Source: CAYOSF01 sp964406605
GTDB lineage: Bacteria > Chloroflexota > Dehalococcoidia > DSTF01 > RBG-16-68-14
NCBI GenBank assembly: GCA_964406605.1
Contig: CAYOSF010000004.1
Span: 186,001 to 250,000 of the forward strand
Length of the DNA: 64,000 bases
Direction of reading: 5' to 3'
Below the pieces are notes generated by a model. That model did not search any database and had not been told where the DNA came from. It saw nothing but the letters and a program-made list of their open reading frames with translations. Each line of letters opens with the position of its first letter. Position 1 is the stretch's first letter. Of this stretch, positions 47,613-56,890 are shown piece by piece. Both the position numbers and the translations under genes were made by a program.

Positions 47613-48980
47613 ATGAGCATCGGTCGGTTACTACTCCTGACGGGGCTGTGTCTGGCCCTGGTGCTCGGCGCCTCGCTGCCCGGCGATACTCCACAGGTGT
47701 CGGCGTCGGACGCGGTGGCTGTGGCCGCGGGCGCGTCGCACACCTGCATCCATACCGAGACGGGCGGCGTCAGGTGCTGGGGAGCTAACGAGCTAGGTGA
47801 ACTTGGAGACGGGCAAGTATGTGGCGCCTTCACCTGCCCGGGGGCGGTCCCGGTCTCCGGACTGGCGGGAGATGTGGTGACGGTAACGGCGGGCGGCTGG
47901 CACACCTGTGCCTTGACGTCGGCGGGCGGCGTCAAGTGCTGGGGTCTTAACAACTTTGGCCAGCTTGGGGACGGGACGCTCACCAACCGCACGACGCCGG
48001 TGAACGTCTCGGGCCTGGCCAGTGGGGTGGCCGCTGTCTCCGCCGGCGGCTGGCACACCTGTGCCTTGACGTCGGCGGGCGGCGTCAAGTGCTGGGGGTG
48101 GAACAACCACGGCCAGCTCGGCAACGGGACGACGACCGACAGCACGACGCCGGTGAACGTCTCCGGTCTGGCCAGCGGCGTTGCCGCCATTAGTGCGGGA
48201 CGCTCATATACCTGCGCGGTTACGACGGCGGGCGGCGCCAGGTGCTGGGGGCTGAACGAGTATGGCCAGCTCGGGGATGGGACGGTCACAGAGCGCACCA
48301 CACCGATGAACGTCTCCGGTCTGAGCAGCGGCGTGGCTCTCGTGGCAGCAGGCAGGCACCACACCTGCGCGGTTACGACGGCGGGCGCTGGCAAGTGCTG
48401 GGGACTGAACTTCGCCGGCCAGCTCGGCAACGGCACGACGAACAACAGCACCACGCCGGTGAACGTCTCAGGGTTGAGCAGCGGTGTGGCCAAGGTGGCC
48501 GTCGGCGAGTCCAGCACCTGCGCCCTGACCACGGCGGGCGCTGTGAAGTGCTGGGGAAACAACGACCACGGCCAGCTAGGCGACGGTACCTTCTCGAACC
48601 ACAGCACCCCGGCGAACGTCTCAGGCTTCGCCATCAATGGGGTGGACATCGACGTAGGCAGCCTCCACGCCTGCGGTGTCCGCTCCGGCGGCGCCGTCAG
48701 GTGCTGGGGCTGGAACCAGGACGGCCAGCTTGGGAACGGCACCTACACGGACAGCCCCGTGCCGGTCACCGCGTCGAAGACGACCGGTGACGTCAACTGC
48801 GACGGCACCGTCAACGCCATCGACGCGGCGCTCGTCCTGCAGTTGGCGGCGGGGCTCGTAGTCCAGCTCCCGTGCCACCCGAGCGGGGACGTGAACTGGG
48901 ACCATTCAGTAAACGCCATCGACGCCGCCCTCATCCTGCAGTATGTCGCCGGCCTGGTATCCAGCCTGCCGCCGGCGTAG
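47613..48980 (+). CDS. Secreted RCC1-repeat protein with dockerin domain
   Basis: 455 residues after GGGAGG. Signal peptide (LLLLTGLCLALVLGASLPGD). Seven RCC1 blades follow, each like WHTCALTSAGGVKCWGLNN, GQLGDGT and a PVNVSGLASGV link, which should close one propeller. The C terminus is a type I dockerin: GDVNCDGTVNAIDAALVLQ and GDVNWDHSVNAIDAALILQ are its two calcium loops. No cohesin partner is seen in the window. Extracellular; ligand unknown. Confidence 0.9.
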   Translation: MSIGRLLLLTGLCLALVLGASLPGDTPQVSASDAVAVAAGASHTCIHTETGGVRCWGANELGELGDGQVCGAFTCPGAVPVSGLAGDVVTVTAGGWHTCALTSAGGVKCWGLNNFGQLGDGTLTNRTTPVNVSGLASGVAAVSAGGWHTCALTSAGGVKCWGWNNHGQLGNGTTTDSTTPVNVSGLASGVAAISAGRSYTCAVTTAGGARCWGLNEYGQLGDGTVTERTTPMNVSGLSSGVALVAAGRHHTCAVTTAGAGKCWGLNFAGQLGNGTTNNSTTPVNVSGLSSGVAKVAVGESSTCALTTAGAVKCWGNNDHGQLGDGTFSNHSTPANVSGFAINGVDIDVGSLHACGVRSGGAVRCWGWNQDGQLGNGTYTDSPVPVTASKTTGDVNCDGTVNAIDAALVLQLAAGLVVQLPCHPSGDVNWDHSVNAIDAALILQYVAGLVSSLPPA

Positions 48981-49756
48981 GCGCGGGTGCTGCCAGACAA
49001 GGAGGTACACCTCCTTCCCTCCGTTGTGCGCCCCACCAGGGGCGGGCAAGCCTGCCCCCTACCGACGGGGCCCGTCGACTGGCTCAGAACGGGGAGTTTG
49101 TTTCGCAGAAGCGTGTTTTTTCTGTGTATGCAATTACACACCTCCTCTCGCGCGGAGCGCCGCGCCGAGTCCAGCGGCCGATCCTAGCACGACGGCGCGA
49201 GAGCCCGGAGGGGCGGGTGGCACTGCGGGGGTGGTGGGGGGGGAGAGTGGGCGCCACCCCACTCTGAAGGCTGGGGCATCATGCTTCCACCAAAGGCGGA
49301 CTCGGCTATGGCGACCTGAGGGTCGCCGCTACGGGGCGGCCAAGCACGGCAGCCGAGGTTTTCGAGTCTCGGCTCTCGGCTGGGATTGGCGCGCGGTTGG
49401 AAAGCCGCGCCTACTGTGTTCCTGATTGCACGGTGTGGCCTGGCGCTAGACGATCAGGGCGAACACGCCAGCCCCCATGTGGAGAATGAGCGCCGCGTCG
49501 ATGGGGCGCCCTCACCCCCACCTGAAGCGGGCGCGGCCGACTCGCCGGTCGCCCCTCTTCCGTGAGGGGGGGTGGGGGGGGGCCGACCTTATGGGGGCCC
49601 CTGGGGTTTGTGTTCGCATGGCGAGTGGCGACCTGAAGGTCGCCGCTACGGGGCGGCGAAGCACGGTAGCCGGGGCTTTCGGGTCTTGGCCGGGATTCGC
49701 GCGCGGCTGGAAAGCCGTGCCTACTGTGTTCCTGATTGCGCGGTGTGGCCCCGGCG
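48981..49756. repeat. Repeat-filled spacer with REP-like hairpins and a dockerin tail relic
   Basis: Holds the second 120-base repeat (49100-49219) and two ~310-base tandem units. Each unit has hairpin GGCGACC-TGA(A/G)-GGTCGCC (49310, 49627), hairpin GCGCGG-TTGGAAA/CTGGAAA-CCGCGC (about 49390, 49701) and a conserved CTACTGTGTTCCTGATTG stretch. Unit 1 ends in a 19-codon minus-strand dockerin tail (49446-49504, IDAALILHMGAGVFALIV); unit 2 ends in the intact gene. Confidence 0.75.
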
Positions 49757-51169
49757 CTAGACGACGAAGGTGATCAGGCCGGCGACATACTGGAGGATGA
49801 GCGCGGCGTCGACGGCGTTCACGGTGCTGCTGTTGTCGACATCGCCCGACTGAAAACACGGCAGCGTGATGACCAGTCCCGCCGAGAACTGCAGGACAAG
49901 CGCGGCGTCGATGCTGTCGGTGTGGCCGTCGCAGTTCACGTCGCCGGCGACCGGCTTTGGGCTCAGGCCGAGCACGTCCGTCGGCTGGTCGCGGTTGACG
50001 GTCGTTCCGTCACCGACCTCGCCCTCCGCGTTGCGGCCCCAGCACTTCGCATAGTTAGACTGGAGCGACGCACAGGTGTGGTCGCCGCCCGCCGCGACGG
50101 TATCCACGCCCGAGGTTAGGCCCACGACGTCAAAGGGCGTGTCCTTGTCCATTGTGCTGCCGTCGCCGAGCTGGCCCGCATAGTTGCGGCCCGTGCATTT
50201 GGCGCCGCGCGCCGAGGTCACAAAGCAGGTGTGGGTGTCCCCCGCCGCCACGATGACCACGTCGTAGAGCGGGGAGTTGCAGCCGTGATCGGCGCAGACG
50301 CCGGCAGGGACGGACCGGGAGCTCGTCGTCCCGTCGCCAAGCTGGCCGAACTGGTTGCGGCCCCAACACTGAACGCCGGTCGACTCCAAGACGACACACG
50401 TATGGTACTGTCCCGCTGCGATGCCGCCTGTGAGGCCAACGACCTGTCCGGATAGACCTACGACGTCCGTGGGAACGGAGCGGCTGGTCGTGGTGCCGTC
50501 ACCAAGCTGGCCGTACTGGTTGTCTCCCCAGCACTTGGGGGGACCGCTCGCCATCACCGCGCAGGTGTGGTTCGCTCCGGCCGCGATGCGGACAACGCCG
50601 CTGCTCAGGCCGGAAACGGTGACGGGCGTGGCCCGGTCCGTCGTGGTGCCGTCGCCGAGCTGGCCGTAGGTGTTGTCTCCCCAGCACTTGACCGCTCCCC
50701 CGGACACGGCGCAGGTGTGGAACTCCCCCGCGACCACGTACGCCGTGCCGACCCCAACGGCGGTGACCGGCGTGGCGCGGTTGGTGATCGTGCCGTCGCC
50801 GAGTTGCCCCGCGTTGTTCGCGCCCCAACACTTGACTCCAATCCCGACTTCCGAAACGCAGGTATGGACCGCTCCCATAGCGATATCTGGAAGGGCCCTG
50901 CCGATCCCCAACACGCTGACCGGCGAGGACCGGTCCGTCGTGGTGCCATCGCCGAGCTGGCCATAGTCGTTTCCTCCCCAGCATTTGACTTGCTCCGCGT
51001 CGGTGACGACGCAACTGTGCCCATACGATGGCGAGCCTCCGGCGGCGATCGTCCACACCGTGTCGCCGGTCGCCTGGGCGGGAGGCGCGGGCAGAAGTAC
51101 CATGGTGAACGCGATCAGGGCAGCAAGCAGGGCGAGCTTTAGGGGTAGGGATCGAAGCAGGACTTCCAC
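49757..51169 (-). CDS. Secreted RCC1-repeat protein with dockerin domain
   Basis: 470 residues from GTG 51169 with GAGGAG eight bases upstream. Signal peptide (SLPLKLALLAALIAFTMVLL). About eight RCC1 blades (HTCAVSGGAVKCWGDNTYGQ, LGDGTTTDRATPVTVSGLSS and others), then a dockerin (GDVNCDGHTDSIDAALVLQ and GDVDNSSTVNAVDAALILQ). Second of three such proteins; opposite in direction to the first. Confidence 0.9.
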   Translation of the reverse strand: MEVLLRSLPLKLALLAALIAFTMVLLPAPPAQATGDTVWTIAAGGSPSYGHSCVVTDAEQVKCWGGNDYGQLGDGTTTDRSSPVSVLGIGRALPDIAMGAVHTCVSEVGIGVKCWGANNAGQLGDGTITNRATPVTAVGVGTAYVVAGEFHTCAVSGGAVKCWGDNTYGQLGDGTTTDRATPVTVSGLSSGVVRIAAGANHTCAVMASGPPKCWGDNQYGQLGDGTTTSRSVPTDVVGLSGQVVGLTGGIAAGQYHTCVVLESTGVQCWGRNQFGQLGDGTTSSRSVPAGVCADHGCNSPLYDVVIVAAGDTHTCFVTSARGAKCTGRNYAGQLGDGSTMDKDTPFDVVGLTSGVDTVAAGGDHTCASLQSNYAKCWGRNAEGEVGDGTTVNRDQPTDVLGLSPKPVAGDVNCDGHTDSIDAALVLQFSAGLVITLPCFQSGDVDNSSTVNAVDAALILQYVAGLITFVV

Positions 51170-51259
51170 AGCGCAACTCCTCGAAGTTGGTCGGGGGTCG
51201 GAAGACTGCCCCCACGCTATCACAGCGCATCAGGGGCGGTACAGGGCCGGATGCGGGGA

Positions 51260-51284
51260 GGCGCGGCTGGAAAGCCGCGCCTAC
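51260..51284. repeat. REP-like hairpin GGCGCGGCT-GGAA-AGCCGCGCC + CTAC
   Basis: Stem of nine pairs with tail CTAC. Same family as 52682-52706 (inverted) and 49390/49701. Confidence 0.65.
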
Positions 51285-51473
51285 GAAATGCCAAGTTGCC
51301 CGCCGTGGTCCGGAGGGACGGATGGGCCTCGTGACGGAAGGCCAGCGCGGCCGGAAGGGCGCTCGACGGCTTGATGGAGCATCTGCTACGCTGCGCAGGC
51401 ACAGGACGCCCTGGCGCGGGTCTTCCACACTTGGGTTGAGAGCGCTGCAGGGGGAGATCGACATCCGGAAGAC

Positions 51474-52649
51474 ATGGTGATGAGTGCCGGTCCTGACTTC
51501 CGGGAGATGAACCGCCGCGTGTTCCAGGGGGCGCCTCTGGGAAGCGTGTTCTTCCAGCCGCGGTTTGAGCCGTGGTTCGCGCGCCACGAGCGTCTGGGCA
51601 CGCTGCCGGACGAGCTGCGCGGACGGACGCTCGTGCAGGCGTTCGATCTCGTGGGCGCGTCCATGCGTTACATGCACTACTACACCGGCCAGCCCGATCC
51701 GGTGGAGAGCCGGTTCGCGGAGGAAGTTCCCGTGTCGGTGGAGAAGGCGGAAGGCGTGCGCCGGGTGCGCTTCGAAACGCCCAAGGGCACGCTCACCGAA
51801 ACGTACGTCCTGTCCACCGATTCGTCCTGGCGGCTCACCGACTTTGCGGTGCGAGGTCCGGGCGACCTGCCAGCCCTCTTGTGGCTGCTCGAACGGCGCG
51901 AATTCTCGTTCAACGTAGCGAGCTACGAGCAAGGTGCGGGCTTCGTAGGCCGGCGCGGTGTGCCACAGTTCTGGCTGCCCAAGAGCCCGTACTTCGCGCT
52001 CGCCCAGCAGTGGATGCGCTACGAGGATTTCGTCTTTGCCATGGCGGACAGTCCCAACATGATGGAGCGGGCCATGGACGCCATCGACCGCAGCTACGAG
52101 CCGCTGTACGAGCAGATGATCGCGTCGGGGCGACCCGAGATCGTCAACTTCGGGGAGAACGTGGATATGGCGTACCTCACGCCCCGCTACTTCGACCGAT
52201 ACTGCGTGCCCTGGTACGAGAAGCGGTCCGGCCAGCTCCGCGACGCGGGCATCTTCACCCACATTCACATCGACGGGGACTTCCGGCCGCTGCTGTCGCG
52301 CCTGGCCGGACTGCCGTTTGACGGACTCGAGGCGCTCACACCCGAACCGCAGGGCGATGTCACGTTGGAGGAAATGCGAGAGCACGTGGGTGACAAGGTG
52401 CTGCTGGACGGCATCCCCGCCGTGCTCTTCCTGGATCACTACCCGCGCGATGAGTTCCAGGCGTGCGTGGAACGGGTGGTGGAGCTCTTCCACCCGCGTC
52501 TCGTGCTCGGCGTGTCGGACGAGCTGCCCGAGGGTGGGGGAGATGAGGCGTGGCAGCGGCTGGCCTGGGTGGCTGCGTATTGCCGCGGGCGGGGCGACAC
52601 GGGGACTTGGCCGCGACAGGATAGGGGGCCCGTCGAAGAGGCACCGTAG
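51474..52649 (+). CDS. Uroporphyrinogen decarboxylase-like (URO-D) protein
   Basis: 391 residues. Helical start (MNRRVFQGAPLGSVFFQPRF), middle EIVNFGENVDMAYLTPRYFD and IFTHIHIDGDFRPLLSRLAG, then DKVLLDGIPAVLFLDHYPRD and RLVLGVSDELPEGGG. This is the URO-D/MtaA-like TIM barrel as found in non-haem enzymes, including corrinoid methyltransferases. True haem synthesis is unlikely because it stands alone. Substrate unknown. Confidence 0.75.
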   Translation: MVMSAGPDFREMNRRVFQGAPLGSVFFQPRFEPWFARHERLGTLPDELRGRTLVQAFDLVGASMRYMHYYTGQPDPVESRFAEEVPVSVEKAEGVRRVRFETPKGTLTETYVLSTDSSWRLTDFAVRGPGDLPALLWLLERREFSFNVASYEQGAGFVGRRGVPQFWLPKSPYFALAQQWMRYEDFVFAMADSPNMMERAMDAIDRSYEPLYEQMIASGRPEIVNFGENVDMAYLTPRYFDRYCVPWYEKRSGQLRDAGIFTHIHIDGDFRPLLSRLAGLPFDGLEALTPEPQGDVTLEEMREHVGDKVLLDGIPAVLFLDHYPRDEFQACVERVVELFHPRLVLGVSDELPEGGGDEAWQRLAWVAAYCRGRGDTGTWPRQDRGPVEEAP

Positions 52650-52681
52650 CGGAGGCTTTCGGCCCTCAGGCAGAGCGGGCA

Positions 52682-52851
52682 GGCGCGGCTTTCCAGCCGC
52701 GCCTACGATGTCGTTGATTGCAGCAGAGGGTCGCGGTTGCGGCCGACGGGCGGGGCGGGGGAGCCACCGGTGGCGGTCGAGGGCTCAGGCTGAAGCCTGA
52801 CCACCACAGGTGTTGAGCGTCCCCAGGCTGTCGAAAGGACGCGCCGTCCGC
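52682..52851. repeat. Spacer with two REP-like hairpins
   Basis: GGCGCGGCTTTCCAGCCGCG at 52683-52702 and TCAGGCTGAAGCCTGA at 52784-52799; nothing else seen. Confidence 0.6.
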
Positions 52852-54042
52852 CTACCTCGCCATCTTGAAGTGGGTGCACATGAGGTACTGGATGGGGCGG
52901 TCGTCCTCGCTGTACTCGTGGTAGGCGGCGATGACGGTGCCGTCCGGGAGTTGGGCGACGGTGGGGTAGCCGATGTGCCAGTACTGGCTGTGGATCAGCG
53001 TGTCCTGGAGGGTGCGCGAGCCGCGGCCGGGCCGGGGCTTCGGGACGCCGCCCTCGCGGACGACGAACTCGTTCTCGATGTCCCAAGTCAGGCCGTCGTC
53101 GGAGACGCAGCCGCGCACGCCCCACGGGTCCTTCCGGTAGCCGTAGACGGCCAGCACGCGCCCGTCGATGAGCTGGAGGACGTCGGCCGGGTAGCCCCAG
53201 AGGCCGGTGCGCCTGGGCGGGCTCCAGGTGACGCCGTCGTCGTCGGAGTGGGTGAACCACATGTTGTCCTGGCGGCGCGGTCTGTGGCTGGTCCGCATCA
53301 GGCAGACCAGCCTGCCGTCTTGCAGCCGGGCCATGCCCGGCTCGATGAAGCTGATGATGCCCGCCGGGTCGAAGGCGACGGTGGACCAGTACTCCCAGTT
53401 GTCGCCTCCGTCGTCCGACCTGAGCAGGAAGCAGCGCGTCGTTTCGTCCTGGGCCGCCTCCCCCCTGGCCGACAGCGTCCCCGCGAGCGGCATCAGCAGC
53501 CCGCCGTCGGGCAGCTCGATGATGTGCCCGGCGCCGGAGCCTCCGCAGGCGTAGGGCCCGGACGCCGAGCTGCGCACCGGTTCCGTGTTGACGGGTATCG
53601 GGTCGCTCCAGGTGTCGCCGTTGTCGCCGGACTTGAGCAGGGCGTACCCGGTCTGTCGCTTGAGGCGCTCGGGCATGCCGGGCGGCGGCATCCCCAGCAT
53701 CTGGTCGCCCTCCGACTTGATGCCGGTGGGCGCGATGAAGCTGCACACGCGGGTGTGCATCAGGACGGTGCCATCGGATATCTGGGCGAAGGCGCAGTCC
53801 CAGTTACCCGTGAAGCCGGTGTAGGGCCAGATGACCAGCTTGGTGGCCGGGTCCCAGGTCCGGCCTCCGTCCGAGGACTTGATGAGGCACGACTGGCCGC
53901 TGTCGGCGTGGATCGGATAGCGCTCCTCGTTGAAGCCCATCAGCACCTCGCCGTTCTGCAGTCTGATGATGCTGGTCTGGTTGCAGGCGCGCTCCGGGTT
54001 CTTGTAGACGAAGAAGTGCTCCACGTCCTGGATGCTGACCAT
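52852..54042 (-). CDS. Sialidase-fold (BNR repeat) protein
   Basis: 396 residues, no signal peptide. Five Asp-box motifs: SSDGGRTWD, SGDNGDTWS, SDDGGDNWE, SDDDGVTWS and SDDGLTWD. These mark a six-bladed sialidase propeller. An arginine near the start (NQTSIIRLQNGEVLMGF) fits a neuraminidase-like superfamily, but the catalytic set is not complete enough for me to call a true sialidase. Probably cytoplasmic glycosidase or binding protein. Confidence 0.8.
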   Translation of the reverse strand: MVSIQDVEHFFVYKNPERACNQTSIIRLQNGEVLMGFNEERYPIHADSGQSCLIKSSDGGRTWDPATKLVIWPYTGFTGNWDCAFAQISDGTVLMHTRVCSFIAPTGIKSEGDQMLGMPPPGMPERLKRQTGYALLKSGDNGDTWSDPIPVNTEPVRSSASGPYACGGSGAGHIIELPDGGLLMPLAGTLSARGEAAQDETTRCFLLRSDDGGDNWEYWSTVAFDPAGIISFIEPGMARLQDGRLVCLMRTSHRPRRQDNMWFTHSDDDGVTWSPPRRTGLWGYPADVLQLIDGRVLAVYGYRKDPWGVRGCVSDDGLTWDIENEFVVREGGVPKPRPGRGSRTLQDTLIHSQYWHIGYPTVAQLPDGTVIAAYHEYSEDDRPIQYLMCTHFKMAR

Positions 54043-54739
54043 GTGACACCTCCCGTTTCGGCAGTAGTGCCTATTATATGGTGGTCCGGGCCGGTGTGGG
54101 TCGAGGGACGTGGGTCGTGGGTCGTGGGACGTGCTTGGGCCTTGCCGGAGGCGGGGCGGTCTTCCGGCATAGGCGGACCCGCTGTGGGTGGGGATGGTCG
54201 GCCGCTACGGGATATGTTCGCACGGCCGGTGGCGACCTGAAGGTCGCCGCTACGAGGGAATGGGTGCGCGCGCTCGGCTGGTGGAGGGGAGAGAACGCCA
54301 CCCCAGCCTCAAGGCTGGGGCATAGTGGGATCGGCCAGGCAGGGGGCGTGGCGACGGCGAGCGTTGTGAGTAGTGGCCCGCTGCTCCGGCAGAGCCGGGT
54401 ACGGCAGAAGCAGGCCCGGGCCAACCGTGGTCGCGGGTCAGGCCTTCGCCCCGCCGGAGGCGGCCACGGCCTAACGGAGGCGGGCCGACCTGAAGGTTGG
54501 CCCCTGCGGGATGTGTTCGCACGCGCGGTGGCGACCTGAAGGTCGCCGCTACGAGGGAATGGGTGCGCGCGCTCGGCTGGTGGAGGGGAGAGTGGGCGCC
54601 ACCCCACTCTGAAGGCTGGGGCATAGGGGGCGTGGCGAGGGCGAGCGTTGTGAGTAGCGACCCGCTGCTTCGGCAGAGCCGGGTACGGTCGGGGCGGACT
54701 GGCCCTTCGACAAGCTCAGGGCGCAGCGCTCGGCTTGTG
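54043..54739. repeat. Repeat-filled spacer
   Basis: No gene seen. Hairpins GGCGACC-TGAA-GGTCGCC at 54231 and 54530, a variant GGGCCGACC-TGAA-GGTTGGCCC at 54482, CCCCAGCCT/AGGCTGGGG at about 54301-54321, and partial duplication of ~80-base blocks around them. Confidence 0.65.
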
Positions 54740-55063
54740 CTAGTTGTCTCCGTACTGTTTCGTTTCCGCGCGTTCGAAGACCAGGGCGACGGCCGGATGG
54801 TCGGCGACCGGCCGGTGTCGCGTGCCGGCGGGCACGACGTGGGCGTCGCCGCTCGAGAGGGTGATCGGTTCGGCGCGCTCGACCTCGATCCGGAAGGAGC
54901 CGGAGAGGCAGAGGAAGAGCTCGTCCTCCGCTTCGTGCGTGTGCCAGGGGAAGTCGCCGTCCAGGCGCACCACCTTCAGTTGGAACCCGTTCACCTCAGC
55001 CGCCGGCACGGGCTTCCACGGCTCCTTCAGTCCCAGGGCCAGCTCATGCACGTTGATGGGCAT
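54740..55063 (-). CDS. Single-domain cupin protein
   Basis: 107 residues. WHTHEAEDELFLCLSGSFRI is cupin motif 1 (H-x-H...E...G) and DAHVVPAGTRHRPV is motif 2. It should bind one metal ion. Function unknown; convergent with nothing and upstream of the gap region. Confidence 0.87.
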   Translation of the reverse strand: MPINVHELALGLKEPWKPVPAAEVNGFQLKVVRLDGDFPWHTHEAEDELFLCLSGSFRIEVERAEPITLSSGDAHVVPAGTRHRPVADHPAVALVFERAETKQYGDN

Positions 55064-55129
55064 AGGATGCCTCCTCCAGAACAGATCGAAGACCGTGAGC
55101 CGAGTGCGCGGCTCGGTGGCGCTACCATC

Positions 55130-55211
55130 CTATCGACCCCGTACCGCCGGCAGCACGTCCCGGGCGTAGAAGTCGATGACGCTCTTCTGATCGGGCTGGG
55201 GCGAGTGGACG
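55130..55211 (-). pseudogene. Duplicated tail of the LLM oxidoreductase gene, copy 1
   Basis: Encodes HSPQPDQKSVIDFYARDVLP then AVRGR and TAG, matching the last 25 codons of the gene at 55625. Homology breaks at exactly the same point as in copy 2. Confidence 0.8.
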
Positions 55212-55321
55212 GCGCACCCTCACCCCGACCTTGCGATCGCCCGTCTTCTGCCTGAGGCGGATGCGACCCGCGCGCGGGAGAGGGGAACGGGGCTAGCGCT
55301 GGAGGCGCTAGTGGCGGCCGG

Positions 55322-55421
55322 NNNNNNNNNNNNNNNNNNNNNNNNNNNNNNNNNNNNNNNNNNNNNNNNNNNNNNNNNNNNNNNNNNNNNNNNNNNNNNN
55401 NNNNNNNNNNNNNNNNNNNNN
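55322..55421. other. Assembly gap (100 N)
   Basis: Exactly 100 unknown bases inside a tandem repeat; the true length is unknown. Confidence 0.99.
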
Positions 55422-55628
55422 CACCCCGCAGCGCCGGCAGCACATTGCGGGCGTAGAAGTCGATCACGCTCTCCTGATCGGGCTGGGGGGAGTGCACGGC
55501 GCACCCTCACCCCGACCTTGCGGTCGCCCCTCTCCCGCGCGCGGGAGAGGGGAACGGGGCTAGCGCTGGAGGCGCTAGTGGCGGCCGGGGTCAGGCTGAA
55601 GCCTGACCTACAGAGAGGGGTGGGTTAG
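55422..55628 (-). repeat. 208-base repeat unit with LLM-gene tail, copy 2
   Basis: Starts with the same ~80 bases as the real gene end at 55630, then a CCCCTCTCCCGCGCGCGGGA hairpin, TAGCGCTGGAGGCGCTA and TCAGGCTGAAGCCTGACC. The period to the intact gene is 208 bases. Confidence 0.8.
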
Positions 55629-56614
55629 CCACCCCGCAGCGCCGGCAGCACATTGCGGGCGTAGAAGTCGATCACGCTCTCCTGGTCTGACTGGGGGGAG
55701 TGGACGGCGACGTGGGTGGCGCCGGCATCGAACAGCTCACGGACGCGGTCCACGTGGGCGGACGGATCTCGGGTGATCAGCCAGCCCTCGATGACTTTCT
55801 CGGGCGACGAGAGCGCCTCGGCGGTGCGCTGAACGGCGCGGGGGTCACTCAGCGAGCGCACGCGGTCCTCGACGGGGCCGAACAGCCACAGCCCGGCCGC
55901 CTCGCGCGCCTCCGCCTCCGTGCCGAGGAAGACGTACTGCTCCACCAGCCGCGGCATCTGCGCGGCATCGAGCCCCCGCGCCCGCGCCGCTTCCTCGAAG
56001 GCCCCGACGACATCGGGCCGGCCGAGCAGGGTCGAGGGCCCGGCGATCAGGCCGTCGCCGACCTCACCGGCGATCGCGGCGGACTTGGGCCCGGACGCGG
56101 CGACATAGATGGGCACGGGCGACGGCGGCCGCTCGTAGATCCGGGCGTTCTCGAGCGGGAAGTGCGGGCCGTCGTGGGAGACCCAGTCCTCCGTCCAGAG
56201 CCTGCGGATGAGGACGACGGCCTCTCGCAGGCGGCCGGCCCGCTCGCGGTACGGTCCCCAGCCCCCGCCCGCGGCCGCCTCGTTGACCGCCTCGCCGGTG
56301 CCGACACCGAGGAAGAGCCGGCCCGGATAGAGCGAGGCGAGCGTGGCGAAGGCGTGCGCGACGATCGCGGGATGAACGCGGTAGATCGGGCAGGTGACGG
56401 CCGTCCCCAGGACGAGCCGGCTCGTGCGCGCGCCGATAGCCGCGAGCGTGGTCCAGGCGTGGCCGGCGTGCCCCTGGTTGTCCTGCCAGGGGTGGAAGTG
56501 GTCGCTGGCCCAGACGCTGTCGAAGCCGGCCCGCTCCGCGGCCACGGCGTACTCAACGAGACCCGTTGGGGGAAACTGCTCGTGAGATAGGAAGAAACCT
56601 ACATTGCGTTCCAC
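55625..56614 (-). CDS. F420-dependent LLM-class oxidoreductase (G6PDH-like family)
   Basis: 329 residues. Begins VGFFLSHEQFPPTGLVEYAV, then SVWASDHFHPWQDNQGHAGH, GTAVTCPIYRVHPAIVAHAF, LYPGRLFLGVGTGEAVNE and PVPIYVAASGPKSAAIAGEV. The HEQF and QDNQGHAG segments are typical of the F420-dependent glucose-6-phosphate dehydrogenase-like branch. It implies the cell makes coenzyme F420. Substrate unknown. Its tail is copied twice downstream. Confidence 0.88.
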   Translation of the reverse strand: MERNVGFFLSHEQFPPTGLVEYAVAAERAGFDSVWASDHFHPWQDNQGHAGHAWTTLAAIGARTSRLVLGTAVTCPIYRVHPAIVAHAFATLASLYPGRLFLGVGTGEAVNEAAAGGGWGPYRERAGRLREAVVLIRRLWTEDWVSHDGPHFPLENARIYERPPSPVPIYVAASGPKSAAIAGEVGDGLIAGPSTLLGRPDVVGAFEEAARARGLDAAQMPRLVEQYVFLGTEAEAREAAGLWLFGPVEDRVRSLSDPRAVQRTAEALSSPEKVIEGWLITRDPSAHVDRVRELFDAGATHVAVHSPQSDQESVIDFYARNVLPALRGG

Positions 56615-56890
56615 CTTGTGCTGCTCCTATCGTGATATCGTCTAGGGATGACCGGCCCGGGATGCCGGGCGTCCACAATCTACCACGTGGGCGATCTCCG
56701 CAGGAGGCGCTCATCGTGGCCTTGGGCGCCCGCGTCGGAGCGGACCGTGCCGGGAGTTGGGGAGAAACCCGACGCGCAGACAAGGCGGGGGTGGCGGAAC
56801 GCGGACCGTTCGTAGCGCTGCCGGGGCGCGACGTGCCCTCGCGGCGGGAAGCCCTACGGTGGGACGGCGGGTGGGTAGGGCAAGCAGGAG

